A stretch of 64,000 nt of DNA from Streptomyces sp. DH12 (GTDB lineage: Bacteria > Actinomycetota > Actinomycetes > Streptomycetales > Streptomycetaceae). Under the pieces are notes generated by a model. That model was not told where the DNA came from. It did no database searches and worked only from the letters and a program-made list of their open reading frames with translations. The stretch is from contig NZ_JAHWGT010000003.1 in NCBI RefSeq assembly GCF_020873895.1, forward strand, positions 1-64,000, in the 5' to 3' direction. The position numbers and the translations under genes were made by a program. Shown piece by piece: positions 1 to 8,537 of this stretch (position 1 is its first letter; every line of letters begins with the position of its first letter).

Positions 1-1226
1 GCCCCGATACCGCCCCCGCCCCCGCCCCCGCCCCGGACCCCGGTACCGTCCCAGGCCCCGGTACCGCCCCGGGTGACGTGCCCGCTCCCGACCCGGGCGA
101 CGCCCCCGACCCTTCGGCCGTGCGCCACCAGCTCCGTCGTCTGCTGCGGGACCGGCCCGCGCGCCCGTGGCCCGGCCGTCCAGCCCGCCCCGCCCGCGCC
201 CTGCTGGTGGGCAACTACGGCAACGGCAACGCCGGTGACGAGTCCATCCTCGCCTCCCTCGCGGACCTGGCGGGCGGCCACCGCGACCGGCTCACCGTCG
301 TCAGCCGCGACCCGGACGCCGTCACCGCCCTCCACGGCCTGCGCGCCGTCCGCACCACGTCCCCGGGCGCCGTGGCGGCGTTCCTCCGGGCGGACGCCGT
401 CGCCGTCGGAGGGGGCGGCATGTTCGGACGCGGACTCCCGCCGCTCGTACGGGTCCTGCCCGCCGTGCTGCTCGCCGCCAGGCTCCTCGGCAAGGAGGTC
501 CACCTGGTCGCCCTGGGCGCGTACCCCGACACACCGCCCGCGACCCGGTACCTCCTGCGGCGCGCCGCCCGCGGCGCCGCCGCCGTGACGGTCCGGGACA
601 CGGCCACGCGCCGGGTGCTGTCCAGCGGTCCGGCGCGGCGGGTGCGCCCCGTCCTCGTGCCCGACCCGGCGACCGCACTCGCCCCGGCGGAACCCGCCCG
701 GGTCGAGGCCGACACCGGTGTCGACCCCGCGTCCCGCCCCCTGGTGGTCAACCTCAAGGCCATGCCGGACCGTACCGCCCTGGACCAGGCGGTCGACGCG
801 CTGGCGCGGGCGCTGGCGGCGTGGGGCGGCGAGGTGCCCGTGGTGCTCCTCGGGATGTCCGACCGGGGCGACTACGGGCTAGGGCCCGGCCACTGCGACC
901 TCGCCCTGGCCGCCGAACTGGCGCGGCGGGCCGGCTGGTCCACCGGACGCGGGGGGCGCGCGGTGGGCGGGGGGCGACGGGTGACAGCCGTGGGGCCCGG
1001 CCTGCACCCGTCCGTCACCAAGGCGCTGCTGGGCGCCGCGCGCGGCGTGGTCGCCATGCGGCTGCACGCCCAGATCCACGCCGTCGCGCAGCACACGGCG
1101 CTCTTCGCCGTCGCCTTCGAACCCAAGTCGTTCTCCTTCCTGTCGGCCGCGGGGGTGCCGGCCCACCGGCCCGGCCGGTTCTCGACCGCCGACGTCGCGG
1201 CCTGGCTCGACGCACTGCCCCGCTGA
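1..1226 (+). CDS. polysaccharide pyruvyl transferase family protein (5' end outside window)
   Basis: This protein is similar to CsaB/WcaK-type polysaccharide pyruvyl transferases, which move pyruvate from phosphoenolpyruvate to cell-wall or exopolysaccharide sugars. The visible part has an N-terminal nucleotide-binding-like stretch (LLVGNYGNGNAGDESIL), the glycine-rich GGGGMFGRG and the C-terminal MRLHAQIHAVA, the family's conserved Arg-His segment. The frame is open to the first base of the window, through an Ala-Pro/Gly-Pro run. The true start is therefore probably upstream; the first plausible internal start is a GTG at 78. The protein is expected to be cytoplasmic. The acceptor sugar cannot be told from the sequence. 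A strong hairpin follows the stop. Confidence 0.8.
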   Translation, partial: PDTAPAPAPAPDPGTVPGPGTAPGDVPAPDPGDAPDPSAVRHQLRRLLRDRPARPWPGRPARPARALLVGNYGNGNAGDESILASLADLAGGHRDRLTVVSRDPDAVTALHGLRAVRTTSPGAVAAFLRADAVAVGGGGMFGRGLPPLVRVLPAVLLAARLLGKEVHLVALGAYPDTPPATRYLLRRAARGAAAVTVRDTATRRVLSSGPARRVRPVLVPDPATALAPAEPARVEADTGVDPASRPLVVNLKAMPDRTALDQAVDALARALAAWGGEVPVVLLGMSDRGDYGLGPGHCDLALAAELARRAGWSTGRGGRAVGGGRRVTAVGPGLHPSVTKALLGAARGVVAMRLHAQIHAVAQHTALFAVAFEPKSFSFLSAAGVPAHRPGRFSTADVAAWLDALPR

Positions 1227-1234
1227 CACGGCGG

Positions 1235-1266
1235 AGGGCCGCCACCCCGTCGGGGGTGGCGGCCCT
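1235..1266. terminator. bidirectional hairpin terminator
   Basis: A perfect 14-bp stem (AGGGCCGCCACCCC, 1235-1248, paired with 1253-1266) closes a 4-base loop. It lies between the converging pyruvyl transferase and I36 inhibitor genes. There is no U-run, as is common in streptomycetes. Confidence 0.75.
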
Positions 1267-1305
1267 GGTGCGTGCCCGGCGTGCCGGCGCGGCCGGCGGG
1301 GCGGG

Positions 1306-1755
1306 TCAGCGGCAGTGCATCTGCTCGCGCGTGGCGACCGACGAGATCCGCCTGTCGAGCGCCAGTTCCTTCAGCCGCGGCTCGCTGGAGTACGCCTGGA
1401 GGTCCGCGCAGCGCCCGCGGAAGTCGGAGTCCTCGTAGAGGTGGACCGCCTTGCGGGTGTTGTTGAAGACCGAGGACGCGCGGTCGTCGGCGCTCCGGTC
1501 CATCTCGTAGACCGTCCCGTAGTAGGCCCAGACGGCGCCGCCTCGCGGGTTGTCCCGGTTGAAGTTCTCGAACTCGTACAGGCAGTACGCGTCGACCGGG
1601 CAGACGGCCAGGCCGCGGCCGCGCAGCGTCTGGTCCGGCGGCTCCTCCGCCGCCGCGACCGCGGAGGCGGTGGCCGGCAGGAAGGCGGCGGCGGCCAGGG
1701 CGACGCCGAGCACCGAGGCGAGGCGCGAGCGGCGGGGGGTGGGGTTGGTGCGCAT
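1306..1755 (-). CDS. secreted peptidase inhibitor family I36 protein
   Basis: A 149-residue secreted protein. The signal peptide (MRTNPTPRRSR, hydrophobic stretch, then Ala-rich cleavage region near residue 30) is followed by a beta/gamma-crystallin-like inhibitor domain containing CPVDAYCLYEFENFN and SSVFNNTRKAVHLYEDSDF. The family includes the Streptomyces metalloprotease inhibitor SMI, so the likely role is inhibition of extracellular peptidases. The ATG at 1755 was chosen because it begins the signal peptide and has GAAGGAGA upstream; the frame stays open further upstream without a signal-like start. A paralogue lies directly upstream on the same strand. The target peptidase is unknown. 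Confidence 0.85.
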   Translation of the reverse strand: MRTNPTPRRSRLASVLGVALAAAAFLPATASAVAAAEEPPDQTLRGRGLAVCPVDAYCLYEFENFNRDNPRGGAVWAYYGTVYEMDRSADDRASSVFNNTRKAVHLYEDSDFRGRCADLQAYSSEPRLKELALDRRISSVATREQMHCR

Positions 1756-1853
1756 GTGGTGTCTCCTTCTACTGGTTCGGTGGGTGTGCGGGGTCCTTCC
1801 CGGGGCCCGCCCCGCGGGGCGGCGGCCGGGTCCGTGCCCCCGGAGGGACGGCC

Positions 1854-2294
1854 TCAGGAGCGGCAGGACAGGGAGGGCAGCGTCGACGTGGACGAGATGC
1901 TGTCGGCGATGTCCAGGACGCGCAGGTCGCGGTGGACCGAGAAGGGCGGCAGGGTCAGGCACTGGGTGGTCGAGTGCAGCCAGTCGCGGAAGACGCTGAC
2001 GGTGCCGTCGGTGTTGTTGTAGATCGAGGCGGCCGCGTCGTGTCCGACCGGCAGGGACTTGAAGGTGCCGGTGAAGTACCAGATCTTGCCGCCGTTCGGG
2101 ACGTCCTTGTTGAAGTCCGCGTGGTCGAACAGGCAGTACGTGTTCTCGGGGCAGGCGTCCGGGCCGATGCCGGTCTTCTCGCCCCAGGTGGCGGCCGGAG
2201 GGCCGATCTCCGCGACCGCGGGCGCGGCGGCGGCTCCGGCGCACAGGAGAGCGGCTCCGGCGGCCAGGGCCAGCCTGCGCAGTGAGCTTCCCAT
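1854..2294 (-). CDS. secreted peptidase inhibitor family I36 protein (paralogue)
   Basis: A 146-residue relative of the next gene downstream. It has a signal peptide (MGSSLRRLALAAGAALLCAG, cleavage after an Ala-rich stretch near residue 28) and a crystallin-like core with CPENTYCLFDHADFNKD and ASIYNNTDGTVSVFRDW. The last residues hold a Cys that may pair with Cys in the core. The two copies are about 100 bp apart and divergent enough that they are an old duplication. A purine-rich ribosome site (AGGAAGGA) lies about 10 bases before the ATG. The role is inferred from the family: inhibition of extracellular proteases. Confidence 0.85.
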   Translation of the reverse strand: MGSSLRRLALAAGAALLCAGAAAAPAVAEIGPPAATWGEKTGIGPDACPENTYCLFDHADFNKDVPNGGKIWYFTGTFKSLPVGHDAAASIYNNTDGTVSVFRDWLHSTTQCLTLPPFSVHRDLRVLDIADSISSTSTLPSLSCRS

Positions 2295-2489
2295 GGGAGG
2301 GTCCTTCCTCTTGGAGGTCGCGGCCGGTGGCCCGGCCGCGCTTGCTCCCAGGAGAAGGCTCCGGCCGGGGACGCGCCAAGGAACGGCCGCCCGCACGGGC
2401 CGACATGGCCAACGCCCCGGCCCGGCCGTCGGCGGCCTTCCCGCCGCGGCGGGCGTGCCGCGGGACTGCCGCGGCCCCGGCGGCACGGC

Positions 2490-2522
2490 GGCGGCCCGGA
2501 CCCTCACGGGGCCCGGGCCGCC
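2490..2522. terminator. hairpin downstream of the beta-propeller gene
   Basis: An inverted repeat with arms at 2490-2503 and 2508-2522 (one mismatch, TCAC loop) lies about 36 bp beyond the stop of the minus-strand propeller gene and before the promoter of the I36 gene. Confidence 0.55.
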
Positions 2523-2557
2523 TGCCGTTCCCGCGCCGGGACGGGTGTGGCGCTCGC

Positions 2558-3844
2558 CTACTTCTCGGTGCCACCCGGCACGTTGTACTCGCTGTCACCG
2601 CGGGCGAAGGCGGGCGAACCCAGCTCGAAGGTGGCCTTCAGCTGGGTGCCCGGCTTCACGTCGCTGTTCACCTTGGTGGTGACCCACAGCTTCGCCTTGA
2701 CCCGCGGGTCGATGTTCAGCGGCACCTCGTCGCAGGTCAGCTTCGTCTTGTCGGCGGAGCGGACGCACTCGTGGCTCGTCTGGCCGCCGTTGACCCACCA
2801 CGACAGCTTGGTGCCGGCGATCAGCGTGCCCGGCCCGGCCGTCACCACGACCGGCTCTGAACCGATGCGCCGCGCACCGGTGTTGGTGACCTTCACCGCC
2901 GGGTGGGCGAACTCGCCGGGCTTGGTGGCGCCGGCGCCCTCCGACGTCACCTCGGCCGTGTGCCGCACCGGCGGGGCCGCCAGGTGGTCCACCGCCCACA
3001 GCTTCGCGTTGCCGCTGCCGTTGGTGGTCAGGTGGAGGCGGCCCTTCTCGTCGAGCGCCAGGCCGTCGGCACCGTCGAGGTTGACGGCCACGTCCGACGT
3101 GGCGCCCGTCTTCAGGTCCACCTTGACGATCTTGTCTCCGTCGTGGGAGGCGACGAACGCCTGGCCCGCTCCGTCGAGGACCAGTCCGTCCGGGTCCTTG
3201 AGGCCGCTGGCGACGGTGGTGAGGCGGCCCGACTTCAGCTCCACCCGGTAGAGCTTGTCGTCGTCGTAGGTGGTGACGTAGGCGTTGCCCGCGTCGTCGA
3301 GCTTGAGGCCGACCGCGTCGATGTTGGTGGCGACCTTGACCGTGGCGCCCGTCTTGAGGTCCACCTCGTACAGGGTGTTGTGCGAGGGCGAGGAGACGTA
3401 CGCCTTCGAGCCGTCCCCGCTCACGGCCACGCCGTAGGGGTCGCTGATCTCGGAGGTGACCGTGGTGAGCCGACCGTTCGCCAGGTTCAGCTCGTGGAGC
3501 TTGTCGGTGTCCTGGTCCGTGACGAACAGCGTGTCCTTCCCGTGCAGGGCGACGCCGTAGGCGTCGAGCTTCTCCTTCACCTTCTTCTTGGTGCCGGAGG
3601 CCACGTCCACCTCGTAGACGATGTTGTCGTAGGCATCGGCCACGTACGCCTTCCCGCCCTGCGGGTCCACCGCCAGCCCCTGCGGGTTGCCGAAACCGCT
3701 CGCGACCTCGAAGCAGGCCCGCGCGGGGCAACGGTAGGCGGGGGACTCCGCCGCCGTGACCGTGCTCGCGCCCGCGGTGAGGACGGCCCCCGCCGCCAGT
3801 GCGGTGGCCAGGGCGGTGGTGCTCCGCCGGTAACGCTTACCCAT
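2558..3844 (-). CDS. secreted NHL/SMP-30-type beta-propeller protein
   Basis: A 428-residue exported protein. The Arg-rich N-terminus and hydrophobic segment (MGKRYRRSTTALATALAAGA) form a signal peptide ending near residue 33. Residues of about 45-300 are six repeated blades of roughly 42 residues, each with the pattern DP-G-A/L--D--G-AYV-----N-LYEVDL-SG. This is a YncE/NHL-like propeller. The C-terminal 120 residues look like a beta-sandwich, with Cys at CVRSADKTKLTCDE likely forming a disulphide. Such proteins act as extracellular binding platforms or lactonase-like enzymes; no catalytic metal ligands could be identified with confidence. The ATG at 3844 follows GGGAG and begins the signal peptide. 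Confidence 0.75.
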   Translation of the reverse strand: MGKRYRRSTTALATALAAGAVLTAGASTVTAAESPAYRCPARACFEVASGFGNPQGLAVDPQGGKAYVADAYDNIVYEVDVASGTKKKVKEKLDAYGVALHGKDTLFVTDQDTDKLHELNLANGRLTTVTSEISDPYGVAVSGDGSKAYVSSPSHNTLYEVDLKTGATVKVATNIDAVGLKLDDAGNAYVTTYDDDKLYRVELKSGRLTTVASGLKDPDGLVLDGAGQAFVASHDGDKIVKVDLKTGATSDVAVNLDGADGLALDEKGRLHLTTNGSGNAKLWAVDHLAAPPVRHTAEVTSEGAGATKPGEFAHPAVKVTNTGARRIGSEPVVVTAGPGTLIAGTKLSWWVNGGQTSHECVRSADKTKLTCDEVPLNIDPRVKAKLWVTTKVNSDVKPGTQLKATFELGSPAFARGDSEYNVPGGTEK

Positions 3845-3977
3845 GTCCGACTCCCATCGGTCCGTCCGTGCCGCTCCCTGCGGCACGCTCGCAGGATGCG
3901 GCGCGGGGCGATACGAGCGGAATGCCGGGAAAGGGACGCTGGCCGACCTGGCGGGTCGACCCGCCACCCGGGCCGCC

Positions 3978-4793
3978 TCAGTCGCCGGTCATCAGGAGGG
4001 CGAGCTCCGCCCGCAGCCGGTGGAGCGGGTGGCCGAGGTCCAGTCCGGTGAGGTGCCGGACGCGGCGCAGCCGGTACTCCAGGGTGTGACGGTGGACGAA
4101 CAGGCTCCGTGCCGCGGCCGCCGTGCACATGCCGTGCCGGAGGTAGGCCGCGAGGGTGGCCAGGAGGTGGGCGTGCCGGCGCTCGTCCCGCAGCGGGCCC
4201 AGGCACTGCGAGAGGAAGGTCTCGCGCTCCCGGTCGCCCTGCGACAACACGCTGAGCAGGGGCATGACCTCCCCCGCCTCCAGGTTGTCGAGCCGGTACG
4301 CGCGGGCGACGGCGAGCGTCTGCAGCGCCGTACGGTACGCCTGCGCGGTGTCGCCGTCCCGTACGGGGGCCACCGCGTACACGGCGCGCAGGGCGTCGCA
4401 CGCGGGCGGGGCCGCCCGGTACATCACGAGGCGGCCGCCGAGCGCGGCGGTGAGCGCGCGCGGGTTGTCCGCGCGGAGCCGGGCCAGGGCCGGGCCCAAC
4501 TCGGCGTCCTCCAGTACCCCGCTCACCAGGCAGTGGGTGAGGCCGGCGGCGGCGTCCTCATGTGCTGCCCGCGGCGCGCCCGCCATCGGCCGTTCCCGAC
4601 CGCCCGCCGCCGATCCGTCCGGGGCCGCCGGGGCGGGCCGTTCCCCGCCGCCGCCCGCCGCCGCGACCAGTCGTTCCTCCCGGGGGCCCGGTGCCCTGCT
4701 CGCGGTGGCGCCGGCAAGGGAGCGGACGACTCCGGTGAGTTCGTCGTCCCCCGTCGGTGGCAGCTGTTGTCCGGGGGGACATGCGCTGAGCAT
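3978..4793 (-). CDS. PucR-type C-terminal HTH regulator (first copy)
   Basis: A 271-residue regulator with the C-terminal helix-turn-helix of the PucR/CdaR class: CTAAAARSLFVHRHTLEYRLRR, then LTGLDLGHPLHRLRAELAL. The middle part (DGDTAQAYRTALQTLAVARA) matches the GGDEF-like region preceding this HTH in the family. The N-terminal 90 residues are low in complexity. The family controls purine, sugar-acid or nitrogen use; PucR of Bacillus activates purine degradation, which fits the urate and allantoin genes downstream in this window. The ATG at 4793 follows GAGAGG; an in-frame GTG at 4916 would add 41 residues but falls inside an inverted repeat. It is a paralogue of the next regulator at 4971-6263. 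Confidence 0.75.
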   Translation of the reverse strand: MLSACPPGQQLPPTGDDELTGVVRSLAGATASRAPGPREERLVAAAGGGGERPAPAAPDGSAAGGRERPMAGAPRAAHEDAAAGLTHCLVSGVLEDAELGPALARLRADNPRALTAALGGRLVMYRAAPPACDALRAVYAVAPVRDGDTAQAYRTALQTLAVARAYRLDNLEAGEVMPLLSVLSQGDRERETFLSQCLGPLRDERRHAHLLATLAAYLRHGMCTAAAARSLFVHRHTLEYRLRRVRHLTGLDLGHPLHRLRAELALLMTGD

Positions 4794-4889
4794 GGCTTCA
4801 CCTCTCACTCGACTGTTCTGGCGTGACGTGTGGGGGGAGGCGCCGTACCCGTGCCCATCCACGGGGCAGGCGCGGCGCCTCGGGCGCCG

Positions 4890-4917
4890 GTCACTACGAT
4901 AAGTGACTTCGGTCACT
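4890..4917. promoter_or_regulatory. triple inverted-repeat operator candidate
   Basis: GTCACT (4890-4895), AGTGAC (4902-4907) and GTCACT (4912-4917) alternate in orientation. AGTGAC-TTCG-GTCACT is a perfect 16-bp palindrome, and the first two arms form a second one. The element lies about 100 bp upstream of the first PucR-type gene and downstream of the second. It may be an autoregulatory operator or a small hairpin. Confidence 0.45.
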
Positions 4918-4970
4918 GATTGTGAGGGCCAATCGAGTGTGTTAGCGAAGTGGGCAGAGGTGATCGGCCG

Positions 4971-6263
4971 TCAGGCGGACCGCTGCCGGGGCACGGTCCA
5001 CCCCGACGACCGGCTGAGGATGAGCGTGAGTTCGGCCCGCATGCGGTCGAAGGCGTTGCCCAGGTCCAGCCCCGTCAGGTTCTCGATGGTCCGCAACCGG
5101 TAGGTGAGCGTGTGCCGGTGGACGTACAGGCTCCGCGCGGCGGCGGTGACGCAGAGGTTGTGCGCGAGGTACGTGCTGAGCGTCTCCAGCAGGTAGCGGT
5201 GGCGCACGTCGGTGTGGAGCGGGCCGAGGCACGCGGCGACGAACGTCTCGCGCTCCTCCGGCGGCAGGTCGAGGGCGGCGATGAGCGGGAGCGCCTGGCG
5301 GGTGTCGACGCGCACCCCGTAGTGCCGGGCGACGATCGCCGCCAGGGCCGCCCGGCGCGCGGCCCGCGCGGTGTCGCCGTCCTCGATCGCCACCACGCCG
5401 TAGGGGCCCAGCACGTCGGGCATGTTGGGGTGCTGGTGGGTGAAGGCGGTGACGTTGGTCCCCGTGACGGCGATCAGCGCCTGCGGGTTGGCGGCTCGGA
5501 AGCGCTGGAGGGCGGCCTTGGCGCCGTGGCCGAGCTGGGTGGCCGCCAGGCACCACCGGGGGGCCGGTGCGGAGCGGGAGGTGGTGCAGGACCTGGCCGT
5601 TCCCGCCGGGGCGGACGTGTGGGACGGGCGGGCCGTGCGTGTCGGGTGCTGCGCGGGATGCGCGGAGCGGTTCGGGTGCGCCGGATGCGTCGGGTGGGGC
5701 GGGTGTACGGGATGGGACGCGCATGCCTGATGGGCCGTGCGCGATGTGGACGCCGGCGGACGCGGGTGGTGCTCCGGGCCGTCGGTGCAGGAGTCGGCGG
5801 CGTCCTCCGCGGGGGTGCGGTAGTACCGGACGACGGCGGCGGTCGCGATCCGCAGGGCCTCCAGGGCCCGTTCGCGCAGGACGTGCGGTGCGGGTCCGGG
5901 CCCGGCCGCGCCGGGCGCCTCGCCCGTCATCGCGTGCAGCAGGACGGTGGCGCAGGCGTGCTGCTGGAGGACGGCCTCCTCGCACCGCAGGCCGAGGGCG
6001 GCGTGGGCCGTCGCCCGGGCCTGGAAGACACGCTCCACCTCCTCGGCCGACGGCGGGTCGGCGAGGGCCACCGTCCACACGCGGAGGTCGTCGCCCACCA
6101 CCCGCTCGTGGTCCGGGCGGATCGGCATGCCGGTCAGCGACGGATCGGCCAGGACCTCCCTGGCCAGCTCGGCGGTCCGCTCGTCGAGAGCGGGGACGGC
6201 GTCGTCGGCGGCCGGGTCTTGTCCTGCGGTGGCCGCGGCGTCCGGGCGTTCCGTGAATTCCAT
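4971..6263 (-). CDS. PucR-type C-terminal HTH regulator (second copy, His/Pro-rich linker)
   Basis: A 430-residue regulator. The C-terminal HTH (CVTAAARSLYVHRHTLTYRL, then LTGLDLGNAFDRMRAEL) and the preceding EDGDTARAARRAALAAIVA region match the first copy closely. The N-terminal 150 residues are helical (STAELAREVLAD-like and VERVFQARATAHAAL). Residues of about 185-235 are a His/Pro-rich linker with repeated HP-, HPTHPAHP-type spacing, absent from the first copy. The ATG at 6263 has GGAG 7 bases upstream. Function is inferred from family and position: control of nearby purine or glyoxylate genes. The linker could bind metal, or could simply be a drifted spacer. Confidence 0.75.
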   Translation of the reverse strand: MEFTERPDAAATAGQDPAADDAVPALDERTAELAREVLADPSLTGMPIRPDHERVVGDDLRVWTVALADPPSAEEVERVFQARATAHAALGLRCEEAVLQQHACATVLLHAMTGEAPGAAGPGPAPHVLRERALEALRIATAAVVRYYRTPAEDAADSCTDGPEHHPRPPASTSRTAHQACASHPVHPPHPTHPAHPNRSAHPAQHPTRTARPSHTSAPAGTARSCTTSRSAPAPRWCLAATQLGHGAKAALQRFRAANPQALIAVTGTNVTAFTHQHPNMPDVLGPYGVVAIEDGDTARAARRAALAAIVARHYGVRVDTRQALPLIAALDLPPEERETFVAACLGPLHTDVRHRYLLETLSTYLAHNLCVTAAARSLYVHRHTLTYRLRTIENLTGLDLGNAFDRMRAELTLILSRSSGWTVPRQRSA

Positions 6264-6730
6264 GGGTGACTCCCTGTGGGGGGTACTGCGTTCGTCAACC
6301 AGCCTGGGTTCATCCGTCACGGAAGAGCAATGGACACTGTGCAGCAAACCATGGTCGGGGAAAGCGACACTTTCCGACACCCTGTCCCAAGCCCGCTGTT
6401 CATCCCGCGGCGATTCCACGCGGCTCGCATGAACGACGCAATCCCCGGGAAGCACTGCTGGGTTGCCGACCCCCAGGGCCTGTCCCGGCGGTCGGGTCGC
6501 CGCCGGCCGGGTACGCGGGGCGGCCTCGGGCGGCCGGTAGGGCCGGGCGTGGGCGAAATCCGGTGGGGAATTTCCCGCGAAGGAAGTGAGGAAAGCATTC
6601 TGCAAGGAATGGCGACCCGTATTGCGGAAGTCGGCGGCGGGTGATTTCCCGCCGTGCCCTTCCCTTCCCTTCCCCCTCCCGTGCTCCTGCCGTGTCCTGG
6701 ACGCGTCGGCTGCCGGCGGGGTGCGGGGCC
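6264..6730. other. 467-bp intergenic region with a 17-bp palindrome
   Basis: No convincing gene was seen. The region is relatively AT-rich for this genome and is the likely promoter region of the second PucR-type gene. It contains GGAAAG-CGACA-CTTTCC (6359-6375), a perfect inverted repeat 96 bp before the start codon. It also has one unpaired 13/15 match to the TTCCGTATTGCGGAA operator (6615-6629). Confidence 0.5.
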
Positions 6731-7249
6731 TCAGAGGCGGGACAGTTCGCGGCGCATGCAGACGCGGGGCCACCGGTCCAGGCCGTGCGCCGCCTCGGCG
6801 TCGCGGATCCGGCGCAGGCCCTGCGTCAGCTCCGCCTCCACCAGGACGCGGAAGCCGATGCGGGCGTAGTACGGCGCGTTCCACGGTACGTCCCGGAACG
6901 TCGTGAGCGTCAGCGCCGCGACGCCCCGGCCCGCCGCTTCCGCCGCCAACGACTCGATGAGCGCCCGCCCCAGCCCCCGGCGGGCGGCGTCCGGGTGGAC
7001 GCTCACCTGCTCGATGTGGGCGGCGCCGTCCACCTCGTCCCACAGCAGGTACGCCACGGCGGGACCCCCCTCGTCGCCGACGAGGGCCCGGCCGGAGGCC
7101 CGGTACTCCTCCAGGGAGGCGAGCGGCGGCGGGGCGTCGTCGGCGACGGCGTCCATGCCGAGGGCGCGGAACGGTTCGCCGGCGGCGAGCTCCACGTCCC
7201 GCAGGCGCGGCAGGTCGGTCCGGTGGGCGGGGCGGATCCGCACGGTCAC
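6731..7249 (-). CDS. GNAT family N-acetyltransferase
   Basis: A 172-residue GNAT acetyltransferase. The acetyl-CoA-binding motif A is visible as VSVHPDAARRGLGRALIESL (Q/R-x-x-G-x-G/A), and the C-terminal NAPYYARIGFRVLVEAEL is the usual beta6 region. The GTG at 7249 overlaps the stop of the preceding gene (GTGA), so the two are translationally coupled. It would acetylate an amine on a small molecule or a protein N-terminus; the substrate is not known. The family assignment is firm. Confidence 0.85.
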   Translation of the reverse strand: MTVRIRPAHRTDLPRLRDVELAAGEPFRALGMDAVADDAPPPLASLEEYRASGRALVGDEGGPAVAYLLWDEVDGAAHIEQVSVHPDAARRGLGRALIESLAAEAAGRGVAALTLTTFRDVPWNAPYYARIGFRVLVEAELTQGLRRIRDAEAAHGLDRWPRVCMRRELSRL

Positions 7250-8463
7250 GCCCCGCGCGCGAGGAGGTCGTCGGCGGGGGAGTTGACCGGCTGGGGCATG
7301 CCCGTGAGGTCCATGACGAACAGGGGCAGCCCCACCCCGTCGGCGCGGGCGCGGGCCTTGTCCTCGTACCCGGCGAGGGAGAAGCACACGGCGACCGCCG
7401 CCGCGGCCAGTCCTTCCAGCCACAGGCACTCCACGGCGCGCAGGGAGACGGGCCGGGTGGTCGGGTCGACCTGCGCGACCAGTCCGGGCCCGCGCAGCTC
7501 GATGCCGGTCGACACGGCCGCGCGGCGCTCCTCGGGCTGGACGACCTCCCGGAAGCCGAGCCACCGCAGGTACAGCGCGGCCGTGCTCACCGCGTCCCGG
7601 GCGGTGCGGATGGTGACCGGGTGGAAGGCGGGACGGATGACGGGCGGGGGCGGGGCCGGTACGGGGGCGGCGGCGCGGACCGTGGAGACGCCCGTGGTGG
7701 ACGCGGTCGCCTCGGGAGGCCCGGCCGGCTCCTGGCCGGCGCTCGACGCCCCGGAGCCACCGGAGCCGCCGCCGACGCCACTGGCGGTACCGCCGGCGGC
7801 GTCCCCGGCGGTCGCCGGTCCGGCCGCGGTGGCGTCGGGGCCGGTCACCGCGTCGGGGCCGGGCGCGTCGGGGCCGGTCGGCCCGCGCTCGCCGGCGGAC
7901 CCGCGCCGGGCGGCGGACCCGGCCGAATCCCCTCCCGCGGACGCGCCCGCGGACCTGTCCCGTCCGGCGGACGTGCCCCCGGGCCGATCCCGCTGCTCCG
8001 GTGCGCCCCCGGCCGCATCGCGTCCCGCGCGGTCCTGTCCGGTGGGCCTCCCCGCGGCCGGGTCGCGACCCGCCGCACCGGCGTCCTGGGGGTCGAAGCG
8101 CACGGCCGCACCGGGTCCGCCCAGTGCCCCGGGCCCGCCCGGCCCGCAGAATCCGCCCGTCCCACCGCCCCCACCGGGGCGCGGCGCCGGGCCCGTCGCC
8201 GTGACCGGCCGTACCGGAATCCGCAGCACGGCCCCGCAGGGGCAGCCGAGCTCCGGCTGCGGCCACTGGCCCAGTCGGCGGCAGGCGCCGCAGCGGACGG
8301 TGACCCACTCGTCGGTCCAGGTGCGGCGCGTGATCGGCTCGGCGGGGGCGCCGCGCACCAGGGGAGGCGCCACCGGCGCCCCGCAGGCGCACGGATAGAC
8401 GGGTGCTGTGTACGCGTGTGCGCGGCGGCAGGCCGGGCAGCGCACCGGCACGTTCTCTCCCAC
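7246..8463 (-). CDS. two-zinc-ribbon protein with disordered linker and nuclease-like C-terminus
   Basis: A 405-residue protein in three parts. Residues 1-75 hold two CxxC zinc-ribbon pairs (CPACRRAHAYTAPVYPCACG and CGACRRLGQWPQPELGCPCG). Residues of about 85-280 are a Gly/Ala/Pro/Asp-rich linker with no predicted fold. The last 120 residues (ARDAVSTAALYLRWLGFREV, GLVAQVDPT, a hydrophobic strand, PLFVMDLTG) resemble a restriction-endonuclease-like fold of the Mrr type. The usual Q-x-K catalytic pair is not evident. The GTG at 8463 follows a G-rich ribosome site. I cannot give a function; nucleic-acid binding is the simplest reading. It is coupled to the downstream acetyltransferase and divergent from gcl. 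Confidence 0.65.
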   Translation of the reverse strand: MGENVPVRCPACRRAHAYTAPVYPCACGAPVAPPLVRGAPAEPITRRTWTDEWVTVRCGACRRLGQWPQPELGCPCGAVLRIPVRPVTATGPAPRPGGGGGTGGFCGPGGPGALGGPGAAVRFDPQDAGAAGRDPAAGRPTGQDRAGRDAAGGAPEQRDRPGGTSAGRDRSAGASAGGDSAGSAARRGSAGERGPTGPDAPGPDAVTGPDATAAGPATAGDAAGGTASGVGGGSGGSGASSAGQEPAGPPEATASTTGVSTVRAAAPVPAPPPPVIRPAFHPVTIRTARDAVSTAALYLRWLGFREVVQPEERRAAVSTGIELRGPGLVAQVDPTTRPVSLRAVECLWLEGLAAAAVAVCFSLAGYEDKARARADGVGLPLFVMDLTGMPQPVNSPADDLLARGA

Positions 8464-8537
8464 GGCGATCGGCCCCCTTCTTCGCGCCCCCCATGGTCCA
8501 CCACGCGCCCGCGCTTGGGGAGCCATTCGGCCATCCC

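Noticed and set aside
4794-4916. N-terminal extension of the first PucR-type protein from a GTG at 4916
   Set aside because: The extension is basic and unlike the family, has no ribosome site, and lies in the inverted-repeat element.
6615-6629. A 13/15 match to the gcl/hyi operator (ACCCGTATTGCGGAA)
   Set aside because: It lacks the partner site 21 bp away and is not near the promoter end of a gene; probably chance.
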